Assembly (NCBI RefSeq): GCF_005954645.2
Contig: NZ_CP040695.2
Location: 2,046,001 to 2,110,000 of the forward strand
Reading direction: 5' to 3'
Source: Nocardioides sp. S-1144
Lineage (GTDB): Bacteria; Actinomycetota; Actinomycetes; Propionibacteriales; Nocardioidaceae
DNA length: 64,000 nt
The translations under genes were made by a program, and so were the position numbers. Positions 24,591 through 32,706 of this stretch are shown here, piece after piece. Position 1 is the stretch's first letter; every line of letters starts with the position of its first letter. A model generated the notes under the pieces. It was not told the origin of the DNA. It saw only the letters and a program-made list of their open reading frames with translations, and ran no database searches.

Positions 24591-26303
24591 GTGACGTCCT
24601 CGCTGCTCGAGCTGCGGGTCCTCGAGGGACCCAACCTCTACTTCCCGCGTGCCGCCATCAAGCTCACCCTCGACATCGGGGGGCTGAGCATCGCCTCCGA
24701 GGAGACCGCGACGCGCTTCGCCGCGCGGATCGGGCTGCGCAACGCCCGGCCGTCCGCGCCGGAGACGGGGTTCCGGCAGCGCTTCGCGCTGCGGGCGGTC
24801 GCCCGGCTGGTGCGCGCGGTGGCGCAGGAGTCGGGGACGCTGCGGCTCGCCGTCCGGGTGCGGTCGACCAGCAACCCGCACGAGGTCGTCGTCGCGTTCC
24901 CGTGGCGGCACCGCACCAAGGCCGAGGAGATGGGCCGCGCGGTCGGGTCGGTGCTGGACGCCGTCCTCAGCGCCGACCTGGAGGCCGCGGTCTCGGCCGC
25001 CGCCGAGCGCGTGCGCACGGCCGAGGCGGGCCCGGAGCCGACGACGATCACGCCGACGATCCCGGTCGTCGCAGTGACGGGCACCAACGGCAAGACCACG
25101 ACGTCGCGGATGGTCGCCCACATCGCCCGCACCCAGGGGCTGCTGGTCGGGTGGTCGAACACCGACGGGATCTACGTCGACGGCGAGATGGTCGAGGCCG
25201 GCGACTACTCCGGCCCCAGCGGCGCCGGCCGGGTGCTCGCGCACCCCGAGGTCCAGCTGGCCGTCACCGAGACCGCGCGCGGCGGCATCCTGCTCAAGGG
25301 GATCGGGCTGGCGCGCAACGACGTCTCGGTCGTCACCAACGTCACCGCCGACCACCTCGGCCTGCAGGGCATCGACACCGTCGACCAGCTCGCCGAGGTC
25401 AAGGCCGTCGTGCCGCGGATCACCCGCCGCTCCGGCTGGGCGGTCCTGAACGCCGACGACCCCCGCGTCTACGCGATGCGCACCGTCATCCGGGCCCGGC
25501 CGTGGGTCTTCTCCCGCGACGTCGACTCGCCCGGCGTCCGCGACACGCTCTCCGACGGCGGGCGCGCGACCACCGTCATCGACGGCTGGGTCTGCGTCCT
25601 GCGCCCGAACGCCGACCCCGACCCGCTGGTCGAGCTGGTCGAGGTGCCGATGACGCTGGCCGGTCTGTCGCGCTTCAACGTGGAGAACACCCTCGCCGCG
25701 GCCTCGGCCGCGCTGGCGATCAAGATCCCGCGCGACACGGTGGTCGAGGGGCTGCGCACCTTCCGCCCGGACGCCGAGCACAACCCGGGCCGGATGAACT
25801 TCTTCACCCTGCCCGGCGGCCCCGACACCCTCGGCACCTCGGTCGTGATGGACCTGGCCCACAACGAGGCCGGCCTCGAGGCGCTGATGGAGATCATGAA
25901 CGGCGTCCGCGCGCCCGGCGGCCGGCTGCTGCTCGGTCTCGGGGTCGTCGGCGACCGCACCGACGAGCTGATCGAGAAGCTCGGCGAGATCGCGGCGCGC
26001 GACAGCGACGTCGTCGCGATCGGGCACAAGGACAAGTACCTGCGCGGACGCACCCTCGAGGAGCTCGAGACGCTCATGCGCACCGGCGCCGAGCGGGTCG
26101 GCGTCACCGGCGTCCCGGCCTACCCCACGGAGGTCGCGGTGCTCGCCGCCCTCGTCGGCCAGGCCCTGCCCGGCGACGTCGTCGGGCTGATGTGCCACGC
26201 CGAGCGCCAGGAGTGCTACGACTGGATCGCCGAGCACGGCGGGACTCCCGACACCAACGAGACCCTCGCGGCCAAGGTCCGCACCGCCGCCGAGACCCCC
26301 TGA
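24591..26303 (+). CDS. CphA-like Mur ligase lacking the ATP-grasp domain
   Basis: 570 residues. Residues 1-140 resemble the N-terminal domain of cyanophycin synthetase (opening LELRVLEGPNLYFPRAAI, compare the CphA opening encoded at 27437-30208). Then comes a Mur-ligase ATPase domain with P-loop GTNGKTTTS near 164, followed by TARGGIL and NVTADHLGLQGIDTVDQLAEVKAVV, closely matching CphA. The roughly 250-residue ATP-grasp domain that adds aspartate in CphA is absent. Thus it looks like a CphA reduced to its N and M domains. The substrate is unknown; it may ligate an amino acid to a carboxylate or peptide related to cyanophycin. It faces the cph operon from the opposite strand. Confidence 0.8.
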   Translation: MTSSLLELRVLEGPNLYFPRAAIKLTLDIGGLSIASEETATRFAARIGLRNARPSAPETGFRQRFALRAVARLVRAVAQESGTLRLAVRVRSTSNPHEVVVAFPWRHRTKAEEMGRAVGSVLDAVLSADLEAAVSAAAERVRTAEAGPEPTTITPTIPVVAVTGTNGKTTTSRMVAHIARTQGLLVGWSNTDGIYVDGEMVEAGDYSGPSGAGRVLAHPEVQLAVTETARGGILLKGIGLARNDVSVVTNVTADHLGLQGIDTVDQLAEVKAVVPRITRRSGWAVLNADDPRVYAMRTVIRARPWVFSRDVDSPGVRDTLSDGGRATTVIDGWVCVLRPNADPDPLVELVEVPMTLAGLSRFNVENTLAAASAALAIKIPRDTVVEGLRTFRPDAEHNPGRMNFFTLPGGPDTLGTSVVMDLAHNEAGLEALMEIMNGVRAPGGRLLLGLGVVGDRTDELIEKLGEIAARDSDVVAIGHKDKYLRGRTLEELETLMRTGAERVGVTGVPAYPTEVAVLAALVGQALPGDVVGLMCHAERQECYDWIAEHGGTPDTNETLAAKVRTAAETP

Positions 26304-26306
26304 GCC

Positions 26307-26375
26307 GACCCGTCGCTGATCAGCGACGGGTCAGCGGGGCGGTGGCGGTGACCCGTCGCTGATCAGCGACGGGTC
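26307..26375. repeat. Duplicated 26-bp palindrome at a convergent junction
   Basis: Two identical perfect palindromes, 26307-26332 and 26350-26375, each with arm GACCCGTCGCTGA. Copy spacing is 43 bases, and the spacer GC run is partly repeated too. They separate the Mur-ligase (+) and a membrane-protein gene (-). The second copy lies inside the last codons of the membrane protein and the first overlaps its stop codon. Confidence 0.8.
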
Positions 26376-27038
26376 AGCGGGGTGGCGGGCCCAGGGCCAG
26401 GTCATCAGGGCCCAGATGGCGGCGACGATGGCGATCTCGGCGAGGACGTAGACGGGCCAGGGGCCGAGCAGGTCGAGGAACGAGCCGTTCGACGGCTTGC
26501 GCTGGAGGTAGCCGTAGTTGGTGTCGGCGACGGCGTTGAAGCAGTACGCCGCCACCGCCCAGGTGGCCGTGACCAGCAGCGTGAAGCGGTAGTCGCGCCA
26601 CGCGGGCGGGAGCCGGCGTCCCCAGACGAGGAACACCGCCGCCCACGGGATGACCAGGTGGATGACCCAGTAGGCGAAGAAGCGCAGGTCGGGGAAGTCC
26701 TCGCCCAGCGACGGCGTCACGATGGCCTGGGTGGTGAGCACCAGGCCCCAGAAGTAGGTGAGGGCGACCGCGTGGCGGTGGTGGGTCCACAGCGCCACGG
26801 CGGTCGCGATCCAGGCCAGGTCGCTGAGGTGGAGGGGCAGCGACACCCCGACCTCGAAGCGGGTGACGACGTCGACGACCTGCGTCGGCACGTGCACCAG
26901 CGGGATCGCCACGGCCACGGTGCGGCTGACGGTGCGGCTGTCGTGGCGCAGCTCCCACCGCCCCAGCATTGCGGCGACCGGCAGGCCGACGACGAAGAGC
27001 GTCATCGCCGCCAGGTGGGCGGTGCCGTAGTTGTCCAC
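26331..27038 (-). CDS. TIGR02206/YwaF-family integral membrane protein
   Basis: 235 residues with about six or seven hydrophobic helices. Features of the TIGR02206 group include HLSDLAWIATAVALW, YFWGLVLTTQA and FCYWVIHL-like FAYWVIHLVIPW segments. Function of the family is unknown. GTG 27038 with CATCCT six bases upstream on the minus strand. The last 14 residues are encoded by the intergenic palindrome, so the C-terminus has been reshaped by the repeat. It is last in the cph gene block, 22 bases after the cupin gene. Confidence 0.75.
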   Translation of the reverse strand: MDNYGTAHLAAMTLFVVGLPVAAMLGRWELRHDSRTVSRTVAVAIPLVHVPTQVVDVVTRFEVGVSLPLHLSDLAWIATAVALWTHHRHAVALTYFWGLVLTTQAIVTPSLGEDFPDLRFFAYWVIHLVIPWAAVFLVWGRRLPPAWRDYRFTLLVTATWAVAAYCFNAVADTNYGYLQRKPSNGSFLDLLGPWPVYVLAEIAIVAAIWALMTWPWARHPADPSLISDGSPPPPR

Positions 27039-27060
27039 GCGACCAGGATGCCGCAGGGGC

Positions 27061-27426
27061 TCAGACGTCGCCCGGATCGACGTGGTGACCGGGTCGCCCC
27101 AGGTCGAGGTCGCCCTCGATCACCAGCGCGACCAGGCCGGACGTCGTCCGCGTCTCGTGCAGCTCGTTCGGCTCCCAGACCGCGGCCTCGCCCGGGCCGA
27201 TCCCGACCGGGTCGCCGTTGCTGCCGGAGACCGACGCGTCGCCCGAGAGGACGACGAGCAGCTGGCGTCCCGCTGCCGGGTGGCGTCCGACGACGCCGCC
27301 GGGGCGCAGCGTGACCGTGACCAGGTGCGTCTCGGCGGTGATGCCGATCGCCCCGATGCTGAAGCCGACGCTGCCGTTGGCCTCGACCGGCCGGTGGGCG
27401 GCCGCGCCGAGGTCGAGGATCCTCAC
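27061..27426 (-). CDS. Cupin-domain protein in the cyanophycin operon
   Basis: 121 residues, one conserved beta-barrel cupin. Motif 1 reads RPGGVVGRHPAAGRQLLVVLSG, with one His and a Gln where the usual second His or Glu stands; motif 2 has PNELHETRT. Metal binding is therefore partly degenerate. GTG 27426, ten bases after the cphA stop on the same strand, so almost certainly co-transcribed with cphB and cphA. It might sense a breakdown product or modify it; no direct evidence. Confidence 0.7.
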   Translation of the reverse strand: MRILDLGAAAHRPVEANGSVGFSIGAIGITAETHLVTVTLRPGGVVGRHPAAGRQLLVVLSGDASVSGSNGDPVGIGPGEAAVWEPNELHETRTTSGLVALVIEGDLDLGRPGHHVDPGDV

Positions 27427-27436
27427 GGGACCGGGG

Positions 27437-30208
27437 TCACTCGGCAGGTGCCGGCGAGAAGTCCGGGTCGGCGGCCGGCGCGTCCTCCGACGCCCCCGCC
27501 CCGGCCTGGGCCATCGACGACCAGGTCTCGAGCTCGGTCATCACCGCGGCGTGCTTGTCGACGCAGATGACGAGCAGGTCGCCCCGGTTGGCCCGCGACA
27601 GGCCGTGGCGCACGGCGTCGATCTCGTCGAGCACGGTCTCGACCTGCTTGCACCGGGCGCCGGCCGCCATCGCGGAGCGCACGCCCTCGTCGACGAACCG
27701 GGCGACCTCGCCCCGCTCGCGGCCGCGCAGGCCGACGTCCTCCCGGATGATGACGACGTCGAAGTGCTGGGCGGCGATCTCGCCGAGCTCGCGCATGTCC
27801 TGGTCGCGCCGGTCGCCGGCGGTGGCGATGACGCCGATCCGCGAGGGCCGCGCCAGCTCGTGCGAGGACTCCAGCAGGTCGCCGGTGCGGTCGACGAAGT
27901 CGCCGAGCATCCGCATGCCGGGGGCGTTGTGGCAGTAGTCGACGATGACGTTGACGCCGTTGACGTCGACCTCGTTCAGCCGGCCGGGGGAGAGGTAGTA
28001 GTTCGTGGAGAAGGTCCGCAGCCCCTGGCGGATGTCGTGCAGCGGCGCGCCGGCCGCGAAGGCGGCGGCAGCGGCAGCCAGGGTGTTCTGCACGTTCATC
28101 CGGGCCCGGCCGTTGAACGTCGCCGGCAGCAGGTGCGTGAAGGCCATCTGCATCTCGCGCGGCCCGTGCTTGACCACGATCATCTCGCCGCGCTCGGTCT
28201 GGTTCAGCACCAGCGCCTTGCCGCCGCGGCGGCAGTGGGCATCGATCATGTCGCGGACCTCGGTGCCCGGCTCCTCCATGGAGAACCACACGACCTGGCC
28301 CGAGCAGCGCCGCCGCATCGCCCGCACCAGCGGGTCGTCGGCGTTGAGGACGGCGTGCCCGTCGCGCGGGACCGCCTCGACCAGGACGGCCTTGACGTCG
28401 GCGAGCTGCTCGACGGTGTCGATGCCGCGCAGGCCGAGGTGGTCGGGCTGCACGTTGACGACGACGGCGACGTCGTTGCGCTCGTAGCCGAGACCCTCGC
28501 GCAGGATGCCGCCGCGGGCGACCTCGAAGACGGCCGTGTCGACGCGCGGGTTCTGCAGCACCATCCGGGCCGAGCGGGGACCCGAGGCGTCGGCGCGGAT
28601 CAGCAGCCGCTCGTCGATGACGACGCCGTCGGTCGAGGTCATGCCGACCTTGCGGCCCATCCCCTTGAAGATGTGGCTGATCATCCGCGAGGTCGTGGTC
28701 TTCCCGTTGGTGCCGGTGACGGCGATGATCGGGATCCGCGACGTCGCGCCGGGCGGGAAGAGCATGTCGACGACCGGCTTGGCGATGAACTGCGGCTCGC
28801 CGATCGTCGGGTGCGTGTGCATCCGGAACCCGGGGGCGGCGTTGACCTCGCAGATCGCCCCGCCGGTCTCGCGGACCGGCTCGGTGATGTCGGGGCAGAT
28901 GAAGTCGATGCCGGCGATGTCGAGGCCGACCATCCGGGCGGCCTCCTCGGCGATCTCGACGTTCTCCGGGTGGGCCTCGAACGTGCGGTCGATCGAGATG
29001 CCACCGGTGGACATGTTGCCGGTGAGGGCGAGCTTGACGTGGGTGCCCTCGGGCGGGACGTCGGTCATCGCGAAACCCTGCTCGCGGGCCAGCTCGACGG
29101 CGGCGTCGTCGACCTTGATCCGGGTGAGCACCTTCTCGTGCCCGACGCCGCGGCGCGGGTCGGCGTTCGCGGTGTCGACGAGCTGCTCGACGGTGGAGAT
29201 GCCGTCACCGGTGACCGAGGCCGGCACCCGCTCGGCGATCGCGGCGACCCGGCCGTCGATGATCAGGCAGCGGTAGTCCTTGCCGACGATCTGCGACTCG
29301 ACCAGGACCACGCCGCGCCGCGACTCGGCCTTGGCGACCTCGAAGGCCGCGCGGACGTCGTCCTCGTCCTCGTTGTCGAGGATCACGCCGCGGCCGTGGT
29401 TGCCGTCGAGCGGCTTCAGCACGACCGGGTAGCCGATCCGCTCGGCGGCGCGGATCGCCTGCTCGACGGTCCGCATCACCTCCTGCTTGGGCACCGGGAG
29501 GCCGGCCGCGCCGAGCAGCGAGGTCGTGAGGTCCTTGTCGGAGGCGATGTCGACGGCGATGGCGGAGGTGTTGGACGTCATCGTCGCGCGGATCCGCTTG
29601 GCGTGCACGCCCTGCCCGAGCTGCACCAGGGAGTGCTGGTTGAGCCGGATCCAGGGGATGTCGCGGGAGACGGCCTCGTCGAGGATGGCCTGCGTGGAGG
29701 GACCGAACGCGGTGCGCTGGGCCCGGCGGATGAACTCCTCGAGCTCGACGTCCCAGTCGAACTCGGGGTCGGCCTCGACGAGGTGGTTGACCAGCCGGAC
29801 GGCGAGCCGGCCCGCCGCCAGCCCGACCTGCTCGTCGGCGTAGCCGAAGATGACGTTGTAGAGGCCCTTGCTGCCCTTGACGCCGCGGGTCTTGCCGCGC
29901 CGCATGTCGTGCCCGACGACCTGCTGGAGGGCCAGCGCCGTGTGCTCGGCGACGTGGCCGAGCCAGGTGCCCTCGTTGAGCCGCTCGACGAAACCGCCGC
30001 GCTTGCCCCGCGAGCAGGAGTGCTCCCTCAGGCCGGGCAGCATCGCGAGGATGTTGTCGGTGAACCCGGGGATGGTGTTGGTCGGGAACTCCTCGAGCGC
30101 GCCGAGGTCGACGACGAGGTGGATGGCCTTGTCGTAGGACCAGATGTTGGCGCCGCGGTAGACGCGGGTCTCGACGATCGAGAGGTCGGGGGTCGGTCGC
30201 TCGCTCAC
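27437..30208 (-). CDS. cphA: CphA, cyanophycin synthetase
   Basis: 923 residues, full three-domain layout. N-terminal domain 1-160; ATP-grasp domain about 165-490, with KPLDGNHGRGV near 266 and KLALTGNMSTGG; Mur-ligase domain from about 490 with P-loop GTNGKTTTS near 498 and the HTHPTIG lead-in. It makes multi-L-arginyl-poly-L-aspartate, adding Asp through the ATP-grasp domain and Arg through the Mur domain, as a nitrogen and carbon reserve granule in the cytoplasm. The C-terminal tail (about 895-923) is low-complexity Ala/Pro. GTG start overlaps the cphB stop in GTGA. Confidence 0.94.
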   Translation of the reverse strand: MSERPTPDLSIVETRVYRGANIWSYDKAIHLVVDLGALEEFPTNTIPGFTDNILAMLPGLREHSCSRGKRGGFVERLNEGTWLGHVAEHTALALQQVVGHDMRRGKTRGVKGSKGLYNVIFGYADEQVGLAAGRLAVRLVNHLVEADPEFDWDVELEEFIRRAQRTAFGPSTQAILDEAVSRDIPWIRLNQHSLVQLGQGVHAKRIRATMTSNTSAIAVDIASDKDLTTSLLGAAGLPVPKQEVMRTVEQAIRAAERIGYPVVLKPLDGNHGRGVILDNEDEDDVRAAFEVAKAESRRGVVLVESQIVGKDYRCLIIDGRVAAIAERVPASVTGDGISTVEQLVDTANADPRRGVGHEKVLTRIKVDDAAVELAREQGFAMTDVPPEGTHVKLALTGNMSTGGISIDRTFEAHPENVEIAEEAARMVGLDIAGIDFICPDITEPVRETGGAICEVNAAPGFRMHTHPTIGEPQFIAKPVVDMLFPPGATSRIPIIAVTGTNGKTTTSRMISHIFKGMGRKVGMTSTDGVVIDERLLIRADASGPRSARMVLQNPRVDTAVFEVARGGILREGLGYERNDVAVVVNVQPDHLGLRGIDTVEQLADVKAVLVEAVPRDGHAVLNADDPLVRAMRRRCSGQVVWFSMEEPGTEVRDMIDAHCRRGGKALVLNQTERGEMIVVKHGPREMQMAFTHLLPATFNGRARMNVQNTLAAAAAAFAAGAPLHDIRQGLRTFSTNYYLSPGRLNEVDVNGVNVIVDYCHNAPGMRMLGDFVDRTGDLLESSHELARPSRIGVIATAGDRRDQDMRELGEIAAQHFDVVIIREDVGLRGRERGEVARFVDEGVRSAMAAGARCKQVETVLDEIDAVRHGLSRANRGDLLVICVDKHAAVMTELETWSSMAQAGAGASEDAPAADPDFSPAPAE

Positions 30209-31272
30209 GGGGTCGCTCCGTCCGTCGGGTCCGGGTGGGTGTCCGGGTAGGTGTCCTGCGGGGCCGCCGGCGCGGCGGCCGCGGCCCGGCGGGGCGTCGC
30301 GCCGCGGCTGCGGGCGAGACGACGCTTCAGGGTGCCGGGAGAGGTGTCGGCGGCGGCGATGTCGCGCGCCAGCTCGCGCAGGTCCTGGCCGGCCTCGGCC
30401 ATCTCGGCGGCCTCGCCGGGGTCGACCTCGGCGACGTGCGGGAGCAGGGAGCGCGTGGTCAGGTTGAACGCCGAGCCCTCCGGCAGCACGTGCAGGACGA
30501 CGCCGCTGGCCAGGATGGGCGCCGACCGGCGGGCCTCGAAGGCGTTGGTGGTGATCCGGGAGGGGTCCATGATCGTCACCGCGCCGCGCCCCACGACGCG
30601 CAGCACCTCGTGCTGCTCGCCGGGCCCGCCGTCGGGCCCACCACCGGGCACGCCGACGCGCTCGACGACGGCGCAGGTGTCCTCGTCGACGCCGATCCCG
30701 AGCAGCTGGGGTGACTGGGCGACGATCATGAGGAGTCGACCGTAGCGGTTGCGCTGGTCGAAGTGCTGGTCGATCACCGACGACTCCACGAGGCCCAGAC
30801 CGGCCGCGACCTGGGTCATCCGCTGCTTGGGCGTGGAGCCGGGGCCACCAAAGGCGACCATGTGGCTGGACTGGATGCTCGCGCCCGCCGACGTGCCGGC
30901 GACCACGGCGCCCCGCTCGCGCGCCGCGACGATCGCCTCGCCGAGCGGCGTGCCGCAGATGATCGCCGACAGCTTGAGCTGGTTGCCACCGGTCATGAAG
31001 ATGCCGGTGGCGCCGGCGACCCGGGCGACGAAGGCGGGGTCGTGGGCGTCGTCGCGGTTCTCCGGACGGACCGCGACCACGTCGGCGGCCCCCTCGCGGC
31101 GGAAGAGGGCGTCGTAGACCTCGACCACCTCCGGACCGAGCGAGGACGCCGTGGGCACCACCGCGATCCGCGCCTCGGCGCCGCCGGCAGCGGCGACGAA
31201 CTCCTTGAGGATCGTGCGCCTGCGGAGCTTGTCCTCCGCGCCTCCGATGATCATGAGTGGACCGCTAGCCAT
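30205..31272 (-). CDS. cphB: CphB, cyanophycinase
   Basis: 355 residues of peptidase family S51. The nucleophile Ser128 is in GTSAGAS; GGAEDK near residue 10, TGGNQLKL near 95 and DQHFDQRNRYGRL are typical. It degrades cyanophycin to beta-Asp-Arg dipeptides. ATG 31272 is supported by TAGGGT seven bases upstream; a GTG three codons earlier would overlap that hexamer. First gene of the cphB-cphA-cupin operon. The extra 70-residue C-terminus is basic and Ala/Pro-rich, longer than the core peptidase. Confidence 0.92.
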   Translation of the reverse strand: MASGPLMIIGGAEDKLRRRTILKEFVAAAGGAEARIAVVPTASSLGPEVVEVYDALFRREGAADVVAVRPENRDDAHDPAFVARVAGATGIFMTGGNQLKLSAIICGTPLGEAIVAARERGAVVAGTSAGASIQSSHMVAFGGPGSTPKQRMTQVAAGLGLVESSVIDQHFDQRNRYGRLLMIVAQSPQLLGIGVDEDTCAVVERVGVPGGGPDGGPGEQHEVLRVVGRGAVTIMDPSRITTNAFEARRSAPILASGVVLHVLPEGSAFNLTTRSLLPHVAEVDPGEAAEMAEAGQDLRELARDIAAADTSPGTLKRRLARSRGATPRRAAAAAPAAPQDTYPDTHPDPTDGATP

Positions 31273-31279
31273 GGGCGTC

Positions 31280-31285
31280 ACCCTA
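31280..31285 (-). promoter_or_regulatory. -10 hexamer for the leaderless cphB-cphA-cupin operon
   Basis: Minus-strand TAGGGT ends seven bases before ATG 31272. The opposing hexamer for the SixA gene lies 18 bases away. Confidence 0.42.
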
Positions 31286-31303
31286 GGGGGAGCGGTGTCG
31301 CAC

Positions 31304-31309
31304 TAAAGT
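31304..31309 (+). promoter_or_regulatory. -10 hexamer for leaderless SixA-like gene
   Basis: TAAAGT ends seven bases before ATG 31317. Confidence 0.42.
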
Positions 31310-31316
31310 GGCCGGC

Positions 31317-31835
31317 ATGGTCGACACCCCCCGCACCCTGGTGGTGATGCGGCACGCCAGGGCCGAGTCGCTCGGCACGACCGACTTCGACCGCGCGCTC
31401 ACCGAGGGCGGCCGCGCCGACGCCGCCGACGGCGGGCGCTGGCTCGCCGGCTTCGGCGTCGTGCCGCAGCACGCCCTCGTCTCGGCCGCGGCGCGGACCG
31501 CGCAGACGTGGCGCGAGACCGCCGCCGCCGCGGGGTGGGACGTCGAGCCCGAGCTCGACCGCGGTCTGTACGCCGCCGACGTCGACAACGCGCTCGACCT
31601 CGTGCGGGCCCTCGACGACGCCGTGACCTCGGCCGTCGTGGTGGGCCACAACCCGACCGTGGCCGCCCTGGCCCAGCTGCTCGACGACGACGAGGGCGAC
31701 GTCGAGGCCGGCAACGCGATGGCCACCGGGTCGTTCCCCACCAGCGCGACGGCCGTGTTCACCTGCCGTGGCTCGTGGGCCGACGTGCAGCCCGGCACCG
31801 CCGCGCTCGTCGGCTACCACGTCGGGCGCGGCTGA
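31317..31835 (+). CDS. SixA-like histidine phosphatase
   Basis: 172 residues of the histidine phosphatase superfamily. The catalytic RHA motif is Arg12-His13 (in VVMRHARAES) and the second His is in VVGHNPT. The short length and C-terminal layout match SixA, which removes phosphate from His on phosphotransfer proteins. The in vivo target is not evident, as no phosphorelay gene is nearby. Divergent from cphB with a 44-base gap. Confidence 0.82.
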   Translation: MVDTPRTLVVMRHARAESLGTTDFDRALTEGGRADAADGGRWLAGFGVVPQHALVSAAARTAQTWRETAAAAGWDVEPELDRGLYAADVDNALDLVRALDDAVTSAVVVGHNPTVAALAQLLDDDEGDVEAGNAMATGSFPTSATAVFTCRGSWADVQPGTAALVGYHVGRG

Positions 31836-31859
31836 CGGTCCCGGACGGCCCCGGCCGGG

Positions 31860-32654
31860 TCAGGGCAGGATCGCGTCGACGTAGCCGCCGTCGACGCGGA
31901 GCGCGCCGCCGGTGGTCGCCGACGCCGCGTCGGAGGCCAGGTAGGTGCAGAGGTTGGCGATCTCGGACGGCTCGATGAGGCGCTGGATCAGTGACTGGGG
32001 CCGGTGGCGCCGCATGAACTCGCGCTGGGCCTCGTCCCAGGGCAGCTCGGTGCCGACCAGCTCGGCCACGAAGTCCTCGACGCCGGCGGTGTGGGTCGGA
32101 CCCGCGATCACGGCGTTCACGGTGACCCCGGTGCCGGCGGCGGCCTTGGCGTAGCCCCGGGAGACCGCCAGCAGCGCGGTCTTGGTCATCCCGTAGTGGA
32201 CCATCTCCTCCGGGATGACCACCGCGGAGTCGCTGCAGATGAACTGCACCCGGCCCCACCCCTGCTCGGTCATCCCGGGCAGGTAGGCCCGGGTCAGGCG
32301 CACCCCCGACAGCACGTTGACCTCGAAGTAGCGCCGCCACTCGTCGTCGTCGACCTCGAGCACCGGCCTGGCCCCGAAGATGCCGAGGTTGTTGACCAGG
32401 ACGTCGGCGCGCGGGACGGCGGCCAGCAGCGTCTCGGCGCCGGCGGCCGTGGCGACGTCGGCGGCGACCGGGACGACGTCCGCGCCGGGGACGACCGTGC
32501 GGACCTCCTCGGCGGCGCGGTCGCACGTCCCGGCGCTGCGGCCGTTGACCACCACCCGGGCCCCGGCCCGCGCCAGCGCGGTGACGATGGCCAGCCCGAT
32601 GCCCTGGGTGGATCCGGTGACCACGGCGGTCCTGCCTGCAAGGGAGATCTCCAT
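31860..32654 (-). CDS. Short-chain dehydrogenase/reductase
   Basis: 264 residues. TGSTQGIGLAI near residue 14 binds cofactor; NNLGIFGARP replaces the NAG motif; Ser in ICSDSAVVIP and Tyr/Lys in HYGMTKTALL form the active site. A lid of about 25 charged residues (about 190-215, with RRHRPQSLIQRLIEP) suggests a bulky substrate. This resembles the oxidoreductase group annotated as 3-oxoacyl-ACP-reductase-like, but the real substrate is unknown. ATG 32654 with CATGCT six bases upstream. Confidence 0.8.
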   Translation of the reverse strand: MEISLAGRTAVVTGSTQGIGLAIVTALARAGARVVVNGRSAGTCDRAAEEVRTVVPGADVVPVAADVATAAGAETLLAAVPRADVLVNNLGIFGARPVLEVDDDEWRRYFEVNVLSGVRLTRAYLPGMTEQGWGRVQFICSDSAVVIPEEMVHYGMTKTALLAVSRGYAKAAAGTGVTVNAVIAGPTHTAGVEDFVAELVGTELPWDEAQREFMRRHRPQSLIQRLIEPSEIANLCTYLASDAASATTGGALRVDGGYVDAILP

Positions 32655-32660
32655 GCCCCC

Positions 32661-32666
32661 AGCATG
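32661..32666 (-). promoter_or_regulatory. -10-like hexamer for leaderless SDR gene
   Basis: Minus-strand CATGCT ends six bases before ATG 32654; same hexamer and spacing as upstream of 37441. Confidence 0.3.
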
Positions 32667-32694
32667 CCGGGCGCGCGGCCGGTTCGCGCGTGCC

Positions 32695-32700
32695 TAGGAT
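32695..32700 (+). promoter_or_regulatory. -10 hexamer for leaderless holin-phosphodiesterase gene
   Basis: TAGGAT ends six bases before GTG 32707. Confidence 0.42.
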
Positions 32701-32706
32701 CATCCG

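Noticed and set aside
24575..24595. tRNA-like GGTTCGA sequence
   Set aside because: Matches the T-loop consensus by chance; no acceptor stem or cloverleaf can be folded around it.
27218..30250. 1000-codon frame antisense to cphA
   Set aside because: Shadow of codon bias; the minus-strand cphA is unambiguous.
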